Origin: Sulfurovum lithotrophicum
GTDB lineage: Bacteria; Campylobacterota; Campylobacteria; Campylobacterales; Sulfurovaceae
DNA: 64,000 nt
Reading direction: 5' to 3'
Assembly: GCF_000987835.1 (NCBI RefSeq)
Contig: NZ_CP011308.1
Location: 1,550,001-1,614,000, forward strand
Shown here: positions 34,068 to 42,534 of the stretch, one piece after another
Layout of the letters: each line of letters begins with the position of its first letter
How positions within the stretch are numbered: position 1 is the stretch's first letter
Translations under genes and position numbers: made by a program
The notes under the pieces: model-generated
Told to the model about the DNA's origin: nothing
The model's database searches: none
What the model saw: only the letters and a program-made list of their open reading frames with translations

Positions 34068-37000
34068 ATGAAACGTTTTTTTGAACTGTTAATACAGTAT
34101 AAATTCCTGATCCTGGCACTTTTCATTGCTGTTGCGAGTTTCGGTTACAAGGCCTACAAGGACATTCCGGTAGATGCCTTTCCCGACATTACACCCAAGC
34201 AGGTTGTCATCTATACCGAAAGTCCCGGAAACTCGGCTGAAGATATTGAGAAACTCATTACTTACCCTATAGAAGCGGCGATGTCCGGTCTTCCGGGTGT
34301 CAAGATGATACTCTCAAATTCTATTTTCGGACTCTCGTATGTCTCCATTTTCTTTGAAGACGGTTATGATACCTACTTTCTCAGACAACTGGTCACCGAG
34401 CGTCTCAACACTATCGAGATACCAAAAGGCTGGGGTAAACCTACCATGGGACCAAATACAACAGGACTGGGACAAGTCTTTTGGTATCAAGTCAAAGACA
34501 GTAGCGGCAAACTTTCATTAACCAAACTACGTGAAATACAGGAGTATATTGTTACACCGCTGCTGAAATCTGTTGACGGTGTAGAGGATGTCATCAGCTG
34601 GGGAGGATTTACCAAGCAGTATGATGTACTCATAGACCCCAAACGCCTGCAGGCAACCAATACCACTTACGATGAGATCATTGAAGCACTGGAGCGTTCC
34701 AACATGTCCGCAGGCGGGCAGTATCTGGAGTTCAACAAGGAGCAGTATCTCATTCGCGGTGCAGGCTTTTACCAGACACTCGATGACATCAGGAACACGG
34801 TCATTCGCAGCAAAGATGCCATAGCGGTCACCATTGCGGATGTTGCAGAGGTCAAAGCTGGAACAGCACCCCGTTTTGGTGCCGTGACTATTGACGGTAA
34901 AGAAGCGATGTTCGGTATGGTACTGCAGCGAAGCGGTACCAATGCCGCCAAAGTCGTCGATTCGATCAAGGCAAAACTCCCGCTTGTCAATGCTGCACTT
35001 CCCAAAGGCGTGAGCATCGAGACCATCTATGACAGGACCGAGATCACCCATAAAGCGGTCAATACAATGACTTCTGCACTTTTAACAGGTTCTATTCTTG
35101 TTGCGATCGTACTCTTTTTGTTTCTCTTTGAACTGCGTTCGGCATTCATCGTCATTATCTCCCTACCACTCTCTTTACTTATCGCATTTTTGATGATGCA
35201 GGAGTATGGTATGTCGGCGAACCTCATGTCTCTTTCCGGGCTTGCCATCGCCATCGGTATGATCGTGGACGGGACCATCGTTGTGGTTGAGAACAGCTTC
35301 AGGCTTCTGCATGACAACCCCAAACTTGAACGGGCAGAGGTGATCGCCATGGCAACGGCAGAAGTTGCCAAACCGGTCATTTTTGCCCTACTGATCATTG
35401 CTGTGGTATTCATACCTCTGCTTAGTCTGGAAGGGCTTGCAGGAAAGCTCTACTCTCCCATGGCACTGGACATCGTCTTTGTTATGCTGGGTTCTCTTGC
35501 CGTGGCGCTGCTGCTCGTACCCGTACTCTCATTTATGATGCTTAAAACAGGGAAGCACTCCAACTCCCCACTCATGAATTTCATTAAAGGTTTCTACACG
35601 CCTATGCTGAATTTTGCCATGCATAATGCCAAAAAGGTCATCATCGTTACCTTTGCGATCTTTGCCGTTCTTGCTGCAATGCTTACACAGCAGGGACGAG
35701 AGTTCATGCCTGAACTCAATGAAGAGTCCATTATGTACCGTGTGATCGCCATACCGGGTACTGCTTTGGGGCAAAGTGTCGATACCTCTAACGCTATTGA
35801 AAAATATATACTTAAAAACTATTCCAAAGAGATAAGCTCAGTGCTTACGATGATAGGACGAAGTGAAAAAGGTGAAACGGCACAGGGTAACTATATGGAA
35901 GTACTTCTCACCCTTAAACCCGGGATCGAAGATATGGAGTCACTGGGACATAATATGACAGAAGATCTGCAAAAAACATTCTCTTTTGTACAATTTATAC
36001 CGACGCAGCCTATTTCCATGCGTATCGAAGAACTTCTTGAAGGTGTCAAGGCAGAGCTTGCCGTAAAGATCTACGGTGAGGATCAGAAAGTCATGGACAG
36101 GATCGCCACCCAGATCCAGCAGGCGGTTTCCGGCATAGAAGGGTTGGAGAGACCGGAAATAGAATCACAGCTGGGACAGGCACAGATCACCATAAAACCT
36201 GACTATCTGGCACTTTCCCGTTACGGCATCAATGTTGATGAAGTGATGCGTGTCATCCGCAACGGCATAGGAGAAGAACCTGTCACCGAAAAAATAGAAG
36301 GTATCCGTCGTTTTGGTATCGTTCCAAAAATAAAGGGAGCGAAGAAAGATATAGCAAGCATTAAAGCCGTACTTCTGCGTAGCAATACAGGAAAAATGGT
36401 ACGACTCGATGAAGTATGTGACATTAAAGTCATACAGGGGCCTTCCTTTATTAAACGTGAAGATCTGAGCCGTTATATGGTACTTTCCATGGAAGTTGAA
36501 GGAAGAGACATTGCATCCTTTGTTGAAGAAGCAGATGCAAAGATAAAAAAAGAAGTAGATATACCTAACGGTTACTACATCAAATGGGCCGGGGACTTTA
36601 AAAATATGCAGGAAGCTACGGCAACCCTTGCAATGATCATTCCGATCACTCTGCTGCTGATCTTGCTGTTGCTCTACACAGCTTTCAACTCGTTTAAAAA
36701 AGCCTTCCTCATTCTGCTTGGTGTACCACTTGGAATGATCGGAGGAATTGCAGGACTCATTATTTCAGGTGAATACCTGTCTGTCTCTGCCATTGTCGGT
36801 TTCATTGCCATCTTTGCTATTGCCATATTGAACGGGATCGTACTGGTCTCTTTCATTGATGAATTACGGAAGAAATTCCCTCATGTCAAAATGGTGGATA
36901 TGGTAAAAGATGCCACACTGTTACGTCTCAGACCGGTACTCATGACAGCCTTTACCACGCTCTTCGGTATTTTGCCACTGCTTTATGCCACAGGTGTCGG

Positions 37001-37121
37001 TTCAGAGATACAGTATCCGCTTTCGGTAGTAGTTACAGGTGGAATCATCTCTTCTACACTACTCACTCTCCTGGTTTTACCAGGGTTGTATGTATTGTTT
37101 TTTAAAAAGGAGGAAAACTAA
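34068..37121 (+). CDS. Heavy-metal efflux RND transporter (CusA/CzcA family)
   Basis: A 1017-residue inner-membrane proton-driven pump with twelve helices and two large periplasmic loops. Typical HME-family signs: YKAYKDIPVDAFPDITPKQV at the start, GLAIAIGMIVDGTIVVVENS in the fourth helix region, the second-half GIVLVSFIDEL and MTAFTTLFGILPLL. The N-terminal PVDAFPD matches metal, not drug, RND proteins. The ion is not fixed by sequence alone; the copper-linked promoter favours Cu(I)/Ag(I). Stop is directly followed by the next start codon. Confidence 0.92.
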   Translation: MKRFFELLIQYKFLILALFIAVASFGYKAYKDIPVDAFPDITPKQVVIYTESPGNSAEDIEKLITYPIEAAMSGLPGVKMILSNSIFGLSYVSIFFEDGYDTYFLRQLVTERLNTIEIPKGWGKPTMGPNTTGLGQVFWYQVKDSSGKLSLTKLREIQEYIVTPLLKSVDGVEDVISWGGFTKQYDVLIDPKRLQATNTTYDEIIEALERSNMSAGGQYLEFNKEQYLIRGAGFYQTLDDIRNTVIRSKDAIAVTIADVAEVKAGTAPRFGAVTIDGKEAMFGMVLQRSGTNAAKVVDSIKAKLPLVNAALPKGVSIETIYDRTEITHKAVNTMTSALLTGSILVAIVLFLFLFELRSAFIVIISLPLSLLIAFLMMQEYGMSANLMSLSGLAIAIGMIVDGTIVVVENSFRLLHDNPKLERAEVIAMATAEVAKPVIFALLIIAVVFIPLLSLEGLAGKLYSPMALDIVFVMLGSLAVALLLVPVLSFMMLKTGKHSNSPLMNFIKGFYTPMLNFAMHNAKKVIIVTFAIFAVLAAMLTQQGREFMPELNEESIMYRVIAIPGTALGQSVDTSNAIEKYILKNYSKEISSVLTMIGRSEKGETAQGNYMEVLLTLKPGIEDMESLGHNMTEDLQKTFSFVQFIPTQPISMRIEELLEGVKAELAVKIYGEDQKVMDRIATQIQQAVSGIEGLERPEIESQLGQAQITIKPDYLALSRYGINVDEVMRVIRNGIGEEPVTEKIEGIRRFGIVPKIKGAKKDIASIKAVLLRSNTGKMVRLDEVCDIKVIQGPSFIKREDLSRYMVLSMEVEGRDIASFVEEADAKIKKEVDIPNGYYIKWAGDFKNMQEATATLAMIIPITLLLILLLLYTAFNSFKKAFLILLGVPLGMIGGIAGLIISGEYLSVSAIVGFIAIFAIAILNGIVLVSFIDELRKKFPHVKMVDMVKDATLLRLRPVLMTAFTTLFGILPLLYATGVGSEIQYPLSVVVTGGIISSTLLTLLVLPGLYVLFFKKEEN

Positions 37122-37430
37122 ATGATACGCATAACAAGTACGATAAAAGTATTAAATGTCACTGGACAACTACAGAAGCCAAAAATGAGAATGCTTCTGA
37201 TAATATTTGCATTAAATTTTTCAGTTTTAAGTATGGCAGACAACTATACCGTAAACGGAAATGAACACAATAAAAGTGTGTCAAAACCTTTGGAAAAGTC
37301 TAAATTTGAAATGCTGAAACAGTCAAAAGATGGCATTTCCCATGGTTCCAAATGTGGTACTTCCGACACAAAATGTAATGGAGGAACCTCACATGGTTCA
37401 AAATGCGGTTCCTGCAACCCCGAAAGGTAA
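37122..37430 (+). CDS. Small exported KCG-motif protein
   Basis: A 102-residue protein. ATG 37122 has AAGGAGGAAAACTAA before it and starts immediately after the pump stop; an internal ATG at 37185 would begin a tighter signal peptide (MRMLLIIFALNFSVLSMAD). The C-terminal third has HGSKCGTSDTKCNGGT and HGSKCGSCNPER: five Cys, two in HGSKCG units. It belongs with the other KCG proteins in the island although the rest of the sequence is unrelated. Likely metal-binding, periplasmic. Confidence 0.65.
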   Translation: MIRITSTIKVLNVTGQLQKPKMRMLLIIFALNFSVLSMADNYTVNGNEHNKSVSKPLEKSKFEMLKQSKDGISHGSKCGTSDTKCNGGTSHGSKCGSCNPER

Positions 37431-37433
37431 CTC

Positions 37434-37844
37434 ATGAAATATTTATTTTTATCAGGATTATTACTTTCAGGCTTATCGGCTATGGACGGCCGGGCTGTTT
37501 TTGATAAAAAATGTGCCTCCTGCCACAGGTATGAGGTTAAAAAATATGACTTTGCCAAAGAGAAACATTCACTGAAAGCACCACCGATGAATGAAATTTC
37601 AAGGCGTCTTAAAAAAAGAATAAAAGTATATGACAAAGACATCCACAGATTTGTGGTCGTCTCATTTATAAAAGAATATATCAAGCATCCCTCTTTTACC
37701 TACTATATGTGCGATGACAAGGCAGTTGCCAGATTTGATATTATGCCGGCCATTACAGATATGAGAGAAGAGGAATATCAGACTGTTGCCGAATGGATAT
37801 ATGACAACTACTCCATAGAAGAGTATGGTAAAAAACCAAAGTAA
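37434..37844 (+). CDS. Periplasmic cytochrome c
   Basis: A 136-residue mono-haem protein: signal peptide MKYLFLSGLLLSGLSAMD, haem motif CASCH near residue 29, and the segment APPMNEISRRLKKR that mirrors APPMAKVSAKLK of the cytochrome at 10534. YYMCDDKAVARFDIMPAITD supplies a further Cys and a candidate axial Met. It has no KCG tail; the gene before it supplies one as a separate protein, which looks like a split version of the 10534 arrangement. Confidence 0.85.
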   Translation: MKYLFLSGLLLSGLSAMDGRAVFDKKCASCHRYEVKKYDFAKEKHSLKAPPMNEISRRLKKRIKVYDKDIHRFVVVSFIKEYIKHPSFTYYMCDDKAVARFDIMPAITDMREEEYQTVAEWIYDNYSIEEYGKKPK

Positions 37845-37859
37845 CGGGAAAGGTATATT

Positions 37860-38513
37860 ATGAAACGTATATTATATCTGGAAGATGATGGCAAACTTGC
37901 CAAGCTGGTCATGCAGTATCTTGAGCATTATTATCTTGTCGATCATGTCTCCACATTGAACGATATTGAAGCATACCTGAAGCAGTATCATTATGATATC
38001 GCCATCCTGGACAGAAATATCAATGATGCAGATATAGGGCTTATGGCAATAGAGCTCATTCATGCCCACAATATAGATACAGATATTATCATAACAAGTG
38101 CCTACAGTACAGTGGATGATAAAATAAAGGGACTTTCTCTTGGAGCGAATGACTATCTCGAGAAGCCTTTTGATGTCAGGGAGCTGGCAGCAAGGATCAA
38201 TGCACAGCTTCGGAAAAAATTTCCCGAGCAGATCAGCTATAAAGGGTTGCAGTTCAATATGACCAACAAGCAGATCCATTATGAGGGCAATATGATCCTG
38301 CTGAGCCAAAAAGAGAACGCGCTTCTCTTTTTCCTTTTGGAAAATGCCAACAAACTCTTCACAGCACAGGAGTTGATTTATGCACTTTATGCACACCCTG
38401 ACGATATTTTGCCCAACACCATAACGGTAACCATCGGCAAGATCAGAAAAAAACTGCCCGTTGATATCATCAAGACATTTAAGACGAGAGGATATATGAT
38501 TGAACTTTTTTAG
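37860..38513 (+). CDS. OmpR-family response regulator
   Basis: A 217-residue regulator: receiver with EDD near 7, phospho-Asp in AILDRNINDAD near 51, TSAYSTVDD and KPF near 102, winged-helix output domain ending RGYMIELF. Sister to the regulator at 9650-10300. Its genes are last in the pump operon; the 40-bp repeats at 39726 and 40659 that follow are plausible targets. Overlaps the kinase gene by 14 bp. Confidence 0.9.
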   Translation: MKRILYLEDDGKLAKLVMQYLEHYYLVDHVSTLNDIEAYLKQYHYDIAILDRNINDADIGLMAIELIHAHNIDTDIIITSAYSTVDDKIKGLSLGANDYLEKPFDVRELAARINAQLRKKFPEQISYKGLQFNMTNKQIHYEGNMILLSQKENALLFFLLENANKLFTAQELIYALYAHPDDILPNTITVTIGKIRKKLPVDIIKTFKTRGYMIELF

Positions 38514-39732
38514 ACCCTCTTTGGAAAACAAAACCCTTATGCTGCTTTTGGGCAGCCTTTACGGTGCCCTCATTTTGATGTCCACGGTCTCTTTGAATGT
38601 CTATGAGAACCATTTGAAAAGTGAGTACCGAGACAACCTGAAATTCATTGCAAGCTCTCTCGAACACTTGACAAGCCAAGAGATAAAAAATAAAAATTTT
38701 AATACCTGCAATACCCAGAGTCAGAAAATGTGTACACTCTGTACCCTCAACAATGATTTTGCCTCTGTGAATGTGGACTACTTTACCAGAAAAGAAGACA
38801 TAAGGCACAAAGAATATGAAAAAATACTGATTTTAAAAGACGGCTCCTATATACAGCTTTCCATGTCAAAAAAATACATTGAGAGTCAACTGAACAATAT
38901 GAGATACATTTTGTTCTATGTCTTTCTTATTGTCTCCATTCTCTTTACTTTCATCATTTATCTTTTACACAGAAAGCTCTTCTCTCCGCTCAAATGCCTG
39001 GTAAACACCTGTCATAACCTCGAACAGGAAAAAGGTACGACGACACAATGCCCTTCAGACAGTTACGAGATCCAGGAGTTGCGTATGGCGATCCTCAATC
39101 TACTCAAAAAAAACAAGTTGCTGTATGAAAAAAAGCATGACATGTTCAAGGAGATCACCCATCAGCTGAAGTCTCCCATCGCCATTATGCAGGCGAGACT
39201 CTCTTCACTGACCAACGATACCTCTCCTGATACCGTCAAAGAGTATGTCAAGGAGACCAATACAGACATAGAGGGTATTAAAGAGATCATTCAGGATATC
39301 CTTTTTCTCGAAGGGGTGGAACTTGATATACAAAACACCCACAAAAGCGATATCTCCATGAAAGCCGTTTTTGAAGATATGCAGAAAAAATTCCAGCCTC
39401 TGCTCGAACTCAACCAGATCACTATCGATGCAGACTGGCATGAGGACTTCACCATTCACTCCTACAGGAAACCCATTTTACAGGTGATACAGGCGATGTA
39501 TGAAAATGTATCGATACACACCAAAAAAGGAACTACTATCGATATGGCCATTGATGCGGCAAAGAAAACACTTATCATCAGCAATATCCCAAAAGACAAA
39601 GAGGACAACCTCTTCAAATCGACCAGGATCGGCACAAAGATCATAAAACGCCTTTCCGAGAAGCTGAATTTTACAGTGACCACGGAGCATCATAAAAACA
39701 GATATATCACTATGATCACCTTCCATTCATAA
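38500..39732 (+). CDS. Sensor histidine kinase with degenerate ATP-binding domain
   Basis: A 410-residue kinase from TTG 38500; the AGAGGA Shine-Dalgarno is inside the regulator's RGYM codons. Two membrane helices (about 13-30 and 133-155); the sensor loop has Cys pairs (NTCNTQSQKMCTLCTL). HisKA is normal (ITHQLKSPIAIM). The ATPase part is odd: N box YENVSIHT lacks the usual NA, the G1 DxGxG is missing (ISNIPKDKED instead) and G2 is reduced to RIGTKIIKRL. It may bind ATP poorly or act mainly as phosphatase. Confidence 0.82.
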   Translation: MNFFRPSLENKTLMLLLGSLYGALILMSTVSLNVYENHLKSEYRDNLKFIASSLEHLTSQEIKNKNFNTCNTQSQKMCTLCTLNNDFASVNVDYFTRKEDIRHKEYEKILILKDGSYIQLSMSKKYIESQLNNMRYILFYVFLIVSILFTFIIYLLHRKLFSPLKCLVNTCHNLEQEKGTTTQCPSDSYEIQELRMAILNLLKKNKLLYEKKHDMFKEITHQLKSPIAIMQARLSSLTNDTSPDTVKEYVKETNTDIEGIKEIIQDILFLEGVELDIQNTHKSDISMKAVFEDMQKKFQPLLELNQITIDADWHEDFTIHSYRKPILQVIQAMYENVSIHTKKGTTIDMAIDAAKKTLIISNIPKDKEDNLFKSTRIGTKIIKRLSEKLNFTVTTEHHKNRYITMITFHS

Positions 39733-39765
39733 TTTTTTCATATTGGCATCACTTTTTCGTCATAT
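39726..39765 (+). promoter_or_regulatory. 40-bp promoter repeat, copy 1
   Basis: Forty bases identical to 40659-40698. Inside, TTTTTCATAT and TTTCGTCATAT are about 22 bp apart around ATTGGCATCAC, the layout of OmpR-type sites. It lies 67 bp before the Asp-rich lipoprotein gene; its left end overlaps the kinase stop codon region. Confidence 0.7.
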
Positions 39766-39831
39766 CTATAAGTTATAGTTTTCATAAGTATAAGTCTTCT
39801 GGCTTGTACAACTACAATAAAAAGGACTCAT

Positions 39832-40566
39832 ATGAAAGGGTATATAAAAATTTTTGGCTTAGGTTCAGCGGTAGTGCCATTTATCATCGGCTGCAGCGGA
39901 GGAGGATCTTCCACCCCGGCAGGTACGGCAACTTCTGCCACAATGGCAACTGTTTCCGGTACCGTACCGGGTACATTCATCGAAGCATTTTGTGAAGACG
40001 GCTATTATGCACAGGTGACTTCAAACAACAATGGAACATCACAGCACCCGTTTGAAATCGACATCCCGACAAATACAAACTGTACGATGATAATGACGAC
40101 CAATGAGAAGGATCCTGCAAACCGATGCATCTCGCAGGTTGGTTTTGACACAGGAAATACAACAGGTAAGACCTTTAAGATTACAGAAGATATGAATATG
40201 GGACATATTCCGCTTCCTATGCAATACAGTGATGTCAAAGACGTGGACGGAGACCATGTTATTGATGACTGTCTCTATGTTAAAACGTCTATGGACAATA
40301 TGGTGGTGAACGATATACCGGTAATGGACCGTGACCAGAACGGTATGGTGGATAGTTATGACGACCGAGATGATGACGGTACCTGTAATGCTTACGAAGA
40401 TGATGACCATGACGGAATACCCAACGTACTCGATGACGAGAACAACAATAACATGCCTGACTATATGGATGATGATGACCGTGACGGTACTTGGAATCAC
40501 TATGACGATGATTACTGGAACCAATATTCTGACTATGATGATCACAATGCAACTGTAGATCCCTAA
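39832..40566 (+). CDS. Asp-rich calcium-binding-type lipoprotein
   Basis: A 244-residue lipoprotein: signal with lipobox FIIGC (Cys at 20) followed by GGGSS. The first half carries a carboxypeptidase-like strand (SGTVPGTFIEAFCEDGYY) and two Cys pairs. The second half is a run of DxDxDG repeats (VDGDHVIDDC, MDRDQNGMVDSYDDRDDDG, DHDGIPNVLDDEN, DDRDGTWNHYDDD) typical of thrombospondin type 3 / EF-hand-like Ca2+ loops. It is anchored in a membrane and could buffer divalent ions. Controlled by the first 40-bp repeat. Confidence 0.75.
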   Translation: MKGYIKIFGLGSAVVPFIIGCSGGGSSTPAGTATSATMATVSGTVPGTFIEAFCEDGYYAQVTSNNNGTSQHPFEIDIPTNTNCTMIMTTNEKDPANRCISQVGFDTGNTTGKTFKITEDMNMGHIPLPMQYSDVKDVDGDHVIDDCLYVKTSMDNMVVNDIPVMDRDQNGMVDSYDDRDDDGTCNAYEDDDHDGIPNVLDDENNNNMPDYMDDDDRDGTWNHYDDDYWNQYSDYDDHNATVDP

Positions 40567-40580
40567 GATCAGAATATCAT

Positions 40581-40614
40581 AAAAAAGAACAGTGATTTAC
40601 AGCTGTTCTTTTTT
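40581..40614 (+). terminator. Rho-independent terminator
   Basis: A perfect 12-bp stem AAAAAAGAACAG / CTGTTCTTTTTT (40581-40592 and 40603-40614) with a 10-nt loop and a T run in the right arm, just after the lipoprotein stop. Confidence 0.9.
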
Positions 40615-40658
40615 ACACTTCTTCTCCTGCTTTTTTAATCCGCACAAGAAACAATCTG

Positions 40659-40698
40659 TTCATAATTTTTTCATATTGGCATCACTTTTTCGTCATAT
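40659..40698 (+). promoter_or_regulatory. 40-bp promoter repeat, copy 2
   Basis: Identical over 40 bases to 39726-39765; it lies 45 bp before the oxidase gene at 40743. Sequence differs completely on both sides of the repeat, so this is a conserved control element, not a wider duplication. Confidence 0.7.
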
Positions 40699-40742
40699 TG
40701 CTGGGTTAAACTTCTTGTATAACATATAAAAAAGGATATACC

Positions 40743-42191
40743 ATGAAAAGAAGAAAATTTTTAGGACTTAGTGGAATCACAGCAATGTATCTATTTATCG
40801 GGACAGAGGGTGCTGAAGCGAGAAGATGGAAAAGACGGGGTGGTGGCGGTACTACTACCCCTCCACCGGCAGTCACTCCAAAGGCACTTCCAATACCTGC
40901 ACTCATTAAACCCATCGACAGAAATGGTGTGAAACACTTTGACCTCAATGTAAATAAAGCACAACATGAGTTTTTTGATGGTATCCTGACCAATACTTTT
41001 TCCATTAGCAGTACCTACCTTGGACCTACACTGTTACTTACAAATGGAGATAATGTCTCGTTGAACTATACAAACAATCTTTCCGAAGAAGTCACTATGC
41101 ACGGTCATGGTATGCATGTACCTGCCAATATGGACGGTACACCACACCAAACTATAGCGATAGGAGAAACATGGTCTGCACAATATACCGTAAATCAGAA
41201 TGCCTGTACAAACTGGTATCACCCGCATACACATCATAAAACACCACATCATGTGTATCAGGGCTTGGCAGGGATGATCATTATTGAAGATGATGAGAGC
41301 AGAGCTTTAGACCTTCCAAACCGATATGGTATTGACGATATTCCTGTGGTACTTCAGGACCGTTTCTTTACAGCAGATAAAACAGCCTTGGATTACAGTC
41401 CGACACAGATGCAGATATCCAGAGGATATATAGGAGATGTATTTATCACCAATGGTGCGATAGAACCAACTTTTGAAGCAGAAGCAAAAGAGATCCGTTT
41501 CCGTCTTCTCAATGGTTCAAACTCTTCAGTCTATGACTTAGGATTCTCAAATGGGAAAAGTTTTAAACAAATAGGTGGAGACAACTCTCTTTTGGAAGCC
41601 CCTGTTTCTATGACACGCCTCGTACTCTCTCCAGGTGAAAGAGCAGAAATTGTTGTAGATTTAAGCAATGACTCTGGAGCATCTTTTACACTGCATGAAT
41701 ACAAAAACAATAAAACATTTATGACAGTCAATGTGAGTAAAAATGCTACAGCAGTCACTTCATTGCCCAACACACTTGCAGAGCTTGACCCTATAGACCT
41801 GTCACTTGTCACAAATACAAGAAAATTCAATCTCGGTATGCAAAATATGGTATTTACCATCAATGGAAAAGCGATGGATATGAAGAGAATAGATGAAGTG
41901 GTTCCTCTGGGAGATACTGAGATATGGGAAGTAACCAATATGATGGGTATGGATCATAATTTCCATATTCATGCAACACACTTTAGAGTCATTGAACGTA
42001 ACGGCAGTGCTGCAAATGTACTTGAAAATGAAAAAGGCTACAAAGATGTGGTCTACCTGAAAGGCAAAGAAAGCGTAAAACTCCTGGTCAAGATGACCGA
42101 CTATGCTGATGCGACTGTACCATACATGTATCACTGCCACTTTTTAGAGCATGAAAATAATGCCATGATGGGTCAGTTTACAGTAGTTTAA
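40743..42191 (+). CDS. CueO-like multicopper oxidase, Tat-exported
   Basis: A 482-residue three-domain oxidase, paralogue of the one at 11182-12627. Twin-arginine signal MKRRKFLGLSG with cleavage near AEARR and no lipobox Cys, so it should be soluble. Copper motifs: HGHGMH in domain 1, YHPHTHHK (richer in His than the paralogue), DHNFHIHATHF in domain 3 and HCHFLEHENNAM at 464-475. Probable cuprous oxidase. It is driven by the 40-bp repeat instead of the TRCACR metal box, so the two oxidases answer to different regulators. Confidence 0.92.
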   Translation: MKRRKFLGLSGITAMYLFIGTEGAEARRWKRRGGGGTTTPPPAVTPKALPIPALIKPIDRNGVKHFDLNVNKAQHEFFDGILTNTFSISSTYLGPTLLLTNGDNVSLNYTNNLSEEVTMHGHGMHVPANMDGTPHQTIAIGETWSAQYTVNQNACTNWYHPHTHHKTPHHVYQGLAGMIIIEDDESRALDLPNRYGIDDIPVVLQDRFFTADKTALDYSPTQMQISRGYIGDVFITNGAIEPTFEAEAKEIRFRLLNGSNSSVYDLGFSNGKSFKQIGGDNSLLEAPVSMTRLVLSPGERAEIVVDLSNDSGASFTLHEYKNNKTFMTVNVSKNATAVTSLPNTLAELDPIDLSLVTNTRKFNLGMQNMVFTINGKAMDMKRIDEVVPLGDTEIWEVTNMMGMDHNFHIHATHFRVIERNGSAANVLENEKGYKDVVYLKGKESVKLLVKMTDYADATVPYMYHCHFLEHENNAMMGQFTVV

Positions 42192-42534
42192 AACTTTTGG
42201 CACTTTTATAGGTAAGTCCAAATAATATATCCTCCTTTGGACAAGGAATGGCACTTAGACTGAAATCTAAGTGCCATGACATATTAGCCCATTGTCCATA
42301 CAATAGTGAAAATTTTGATATCAAATCACTTCTAGAGCAAAAAGTGGAACAGATACATGATACCTACCTATATATTACATTCGTAAAAAAAGCCCTCAAA
42401 CCTCATACACATCAAGGTATCTGTCACAGCTACCTCATCGTTATCGTTATTGCCGTATCCATGTATGTCTGTGCTCATAGCTTTTGAAAAAAAACCAAAA
42501 ATAAGCTATACTTCCATAAAAAAAGGAGAAATGT
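42192..42534. other. 343-bp region with a hairpin and gene relics
   Basis: No functional gene is supported. It holds a perfect 12-bp inverted repeat (42248-42259 with 42266-42277) lacking a T tail, then coding relics at 42311-42478, then a -10-like TATACT near 42508 before the His-rich gene. Confidence 0.6.
42311..42478 (+). pseudogene. Composite relic: kinase fragment plus permease fragment
   Basis: In one open frame, NFDIKSLLEQKV (about 42311-42346) matches AFDIKSLIEQRI of the kinase at 26184. SYLIVIVIAVSMYVCA (42428-42475) matches SYLIVIVIAVPMYVCA of the permease at 23314, with 15 of 16 residues equal. Neither gene has a start or the rest of its domain. The nucleotide match to the permease (tgtatgtctg and tacctcatcgt blocks) rules out chance for the second part. 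Confidence 0.65.

Noticed and set aside
40331-40558. Tandem DNA repeat in the Asp-rich lipoprotein
   Set aside because: The GATGAC-like periodicity comes from Asp-rich Ca-binding motifs and is not a regular tandem repeat.
42248-42487. 79-codon frame as a functional gene
   Set aside because: It starts inside a hairpin arm and joins two fragments of other proteins; better explained as a relic.
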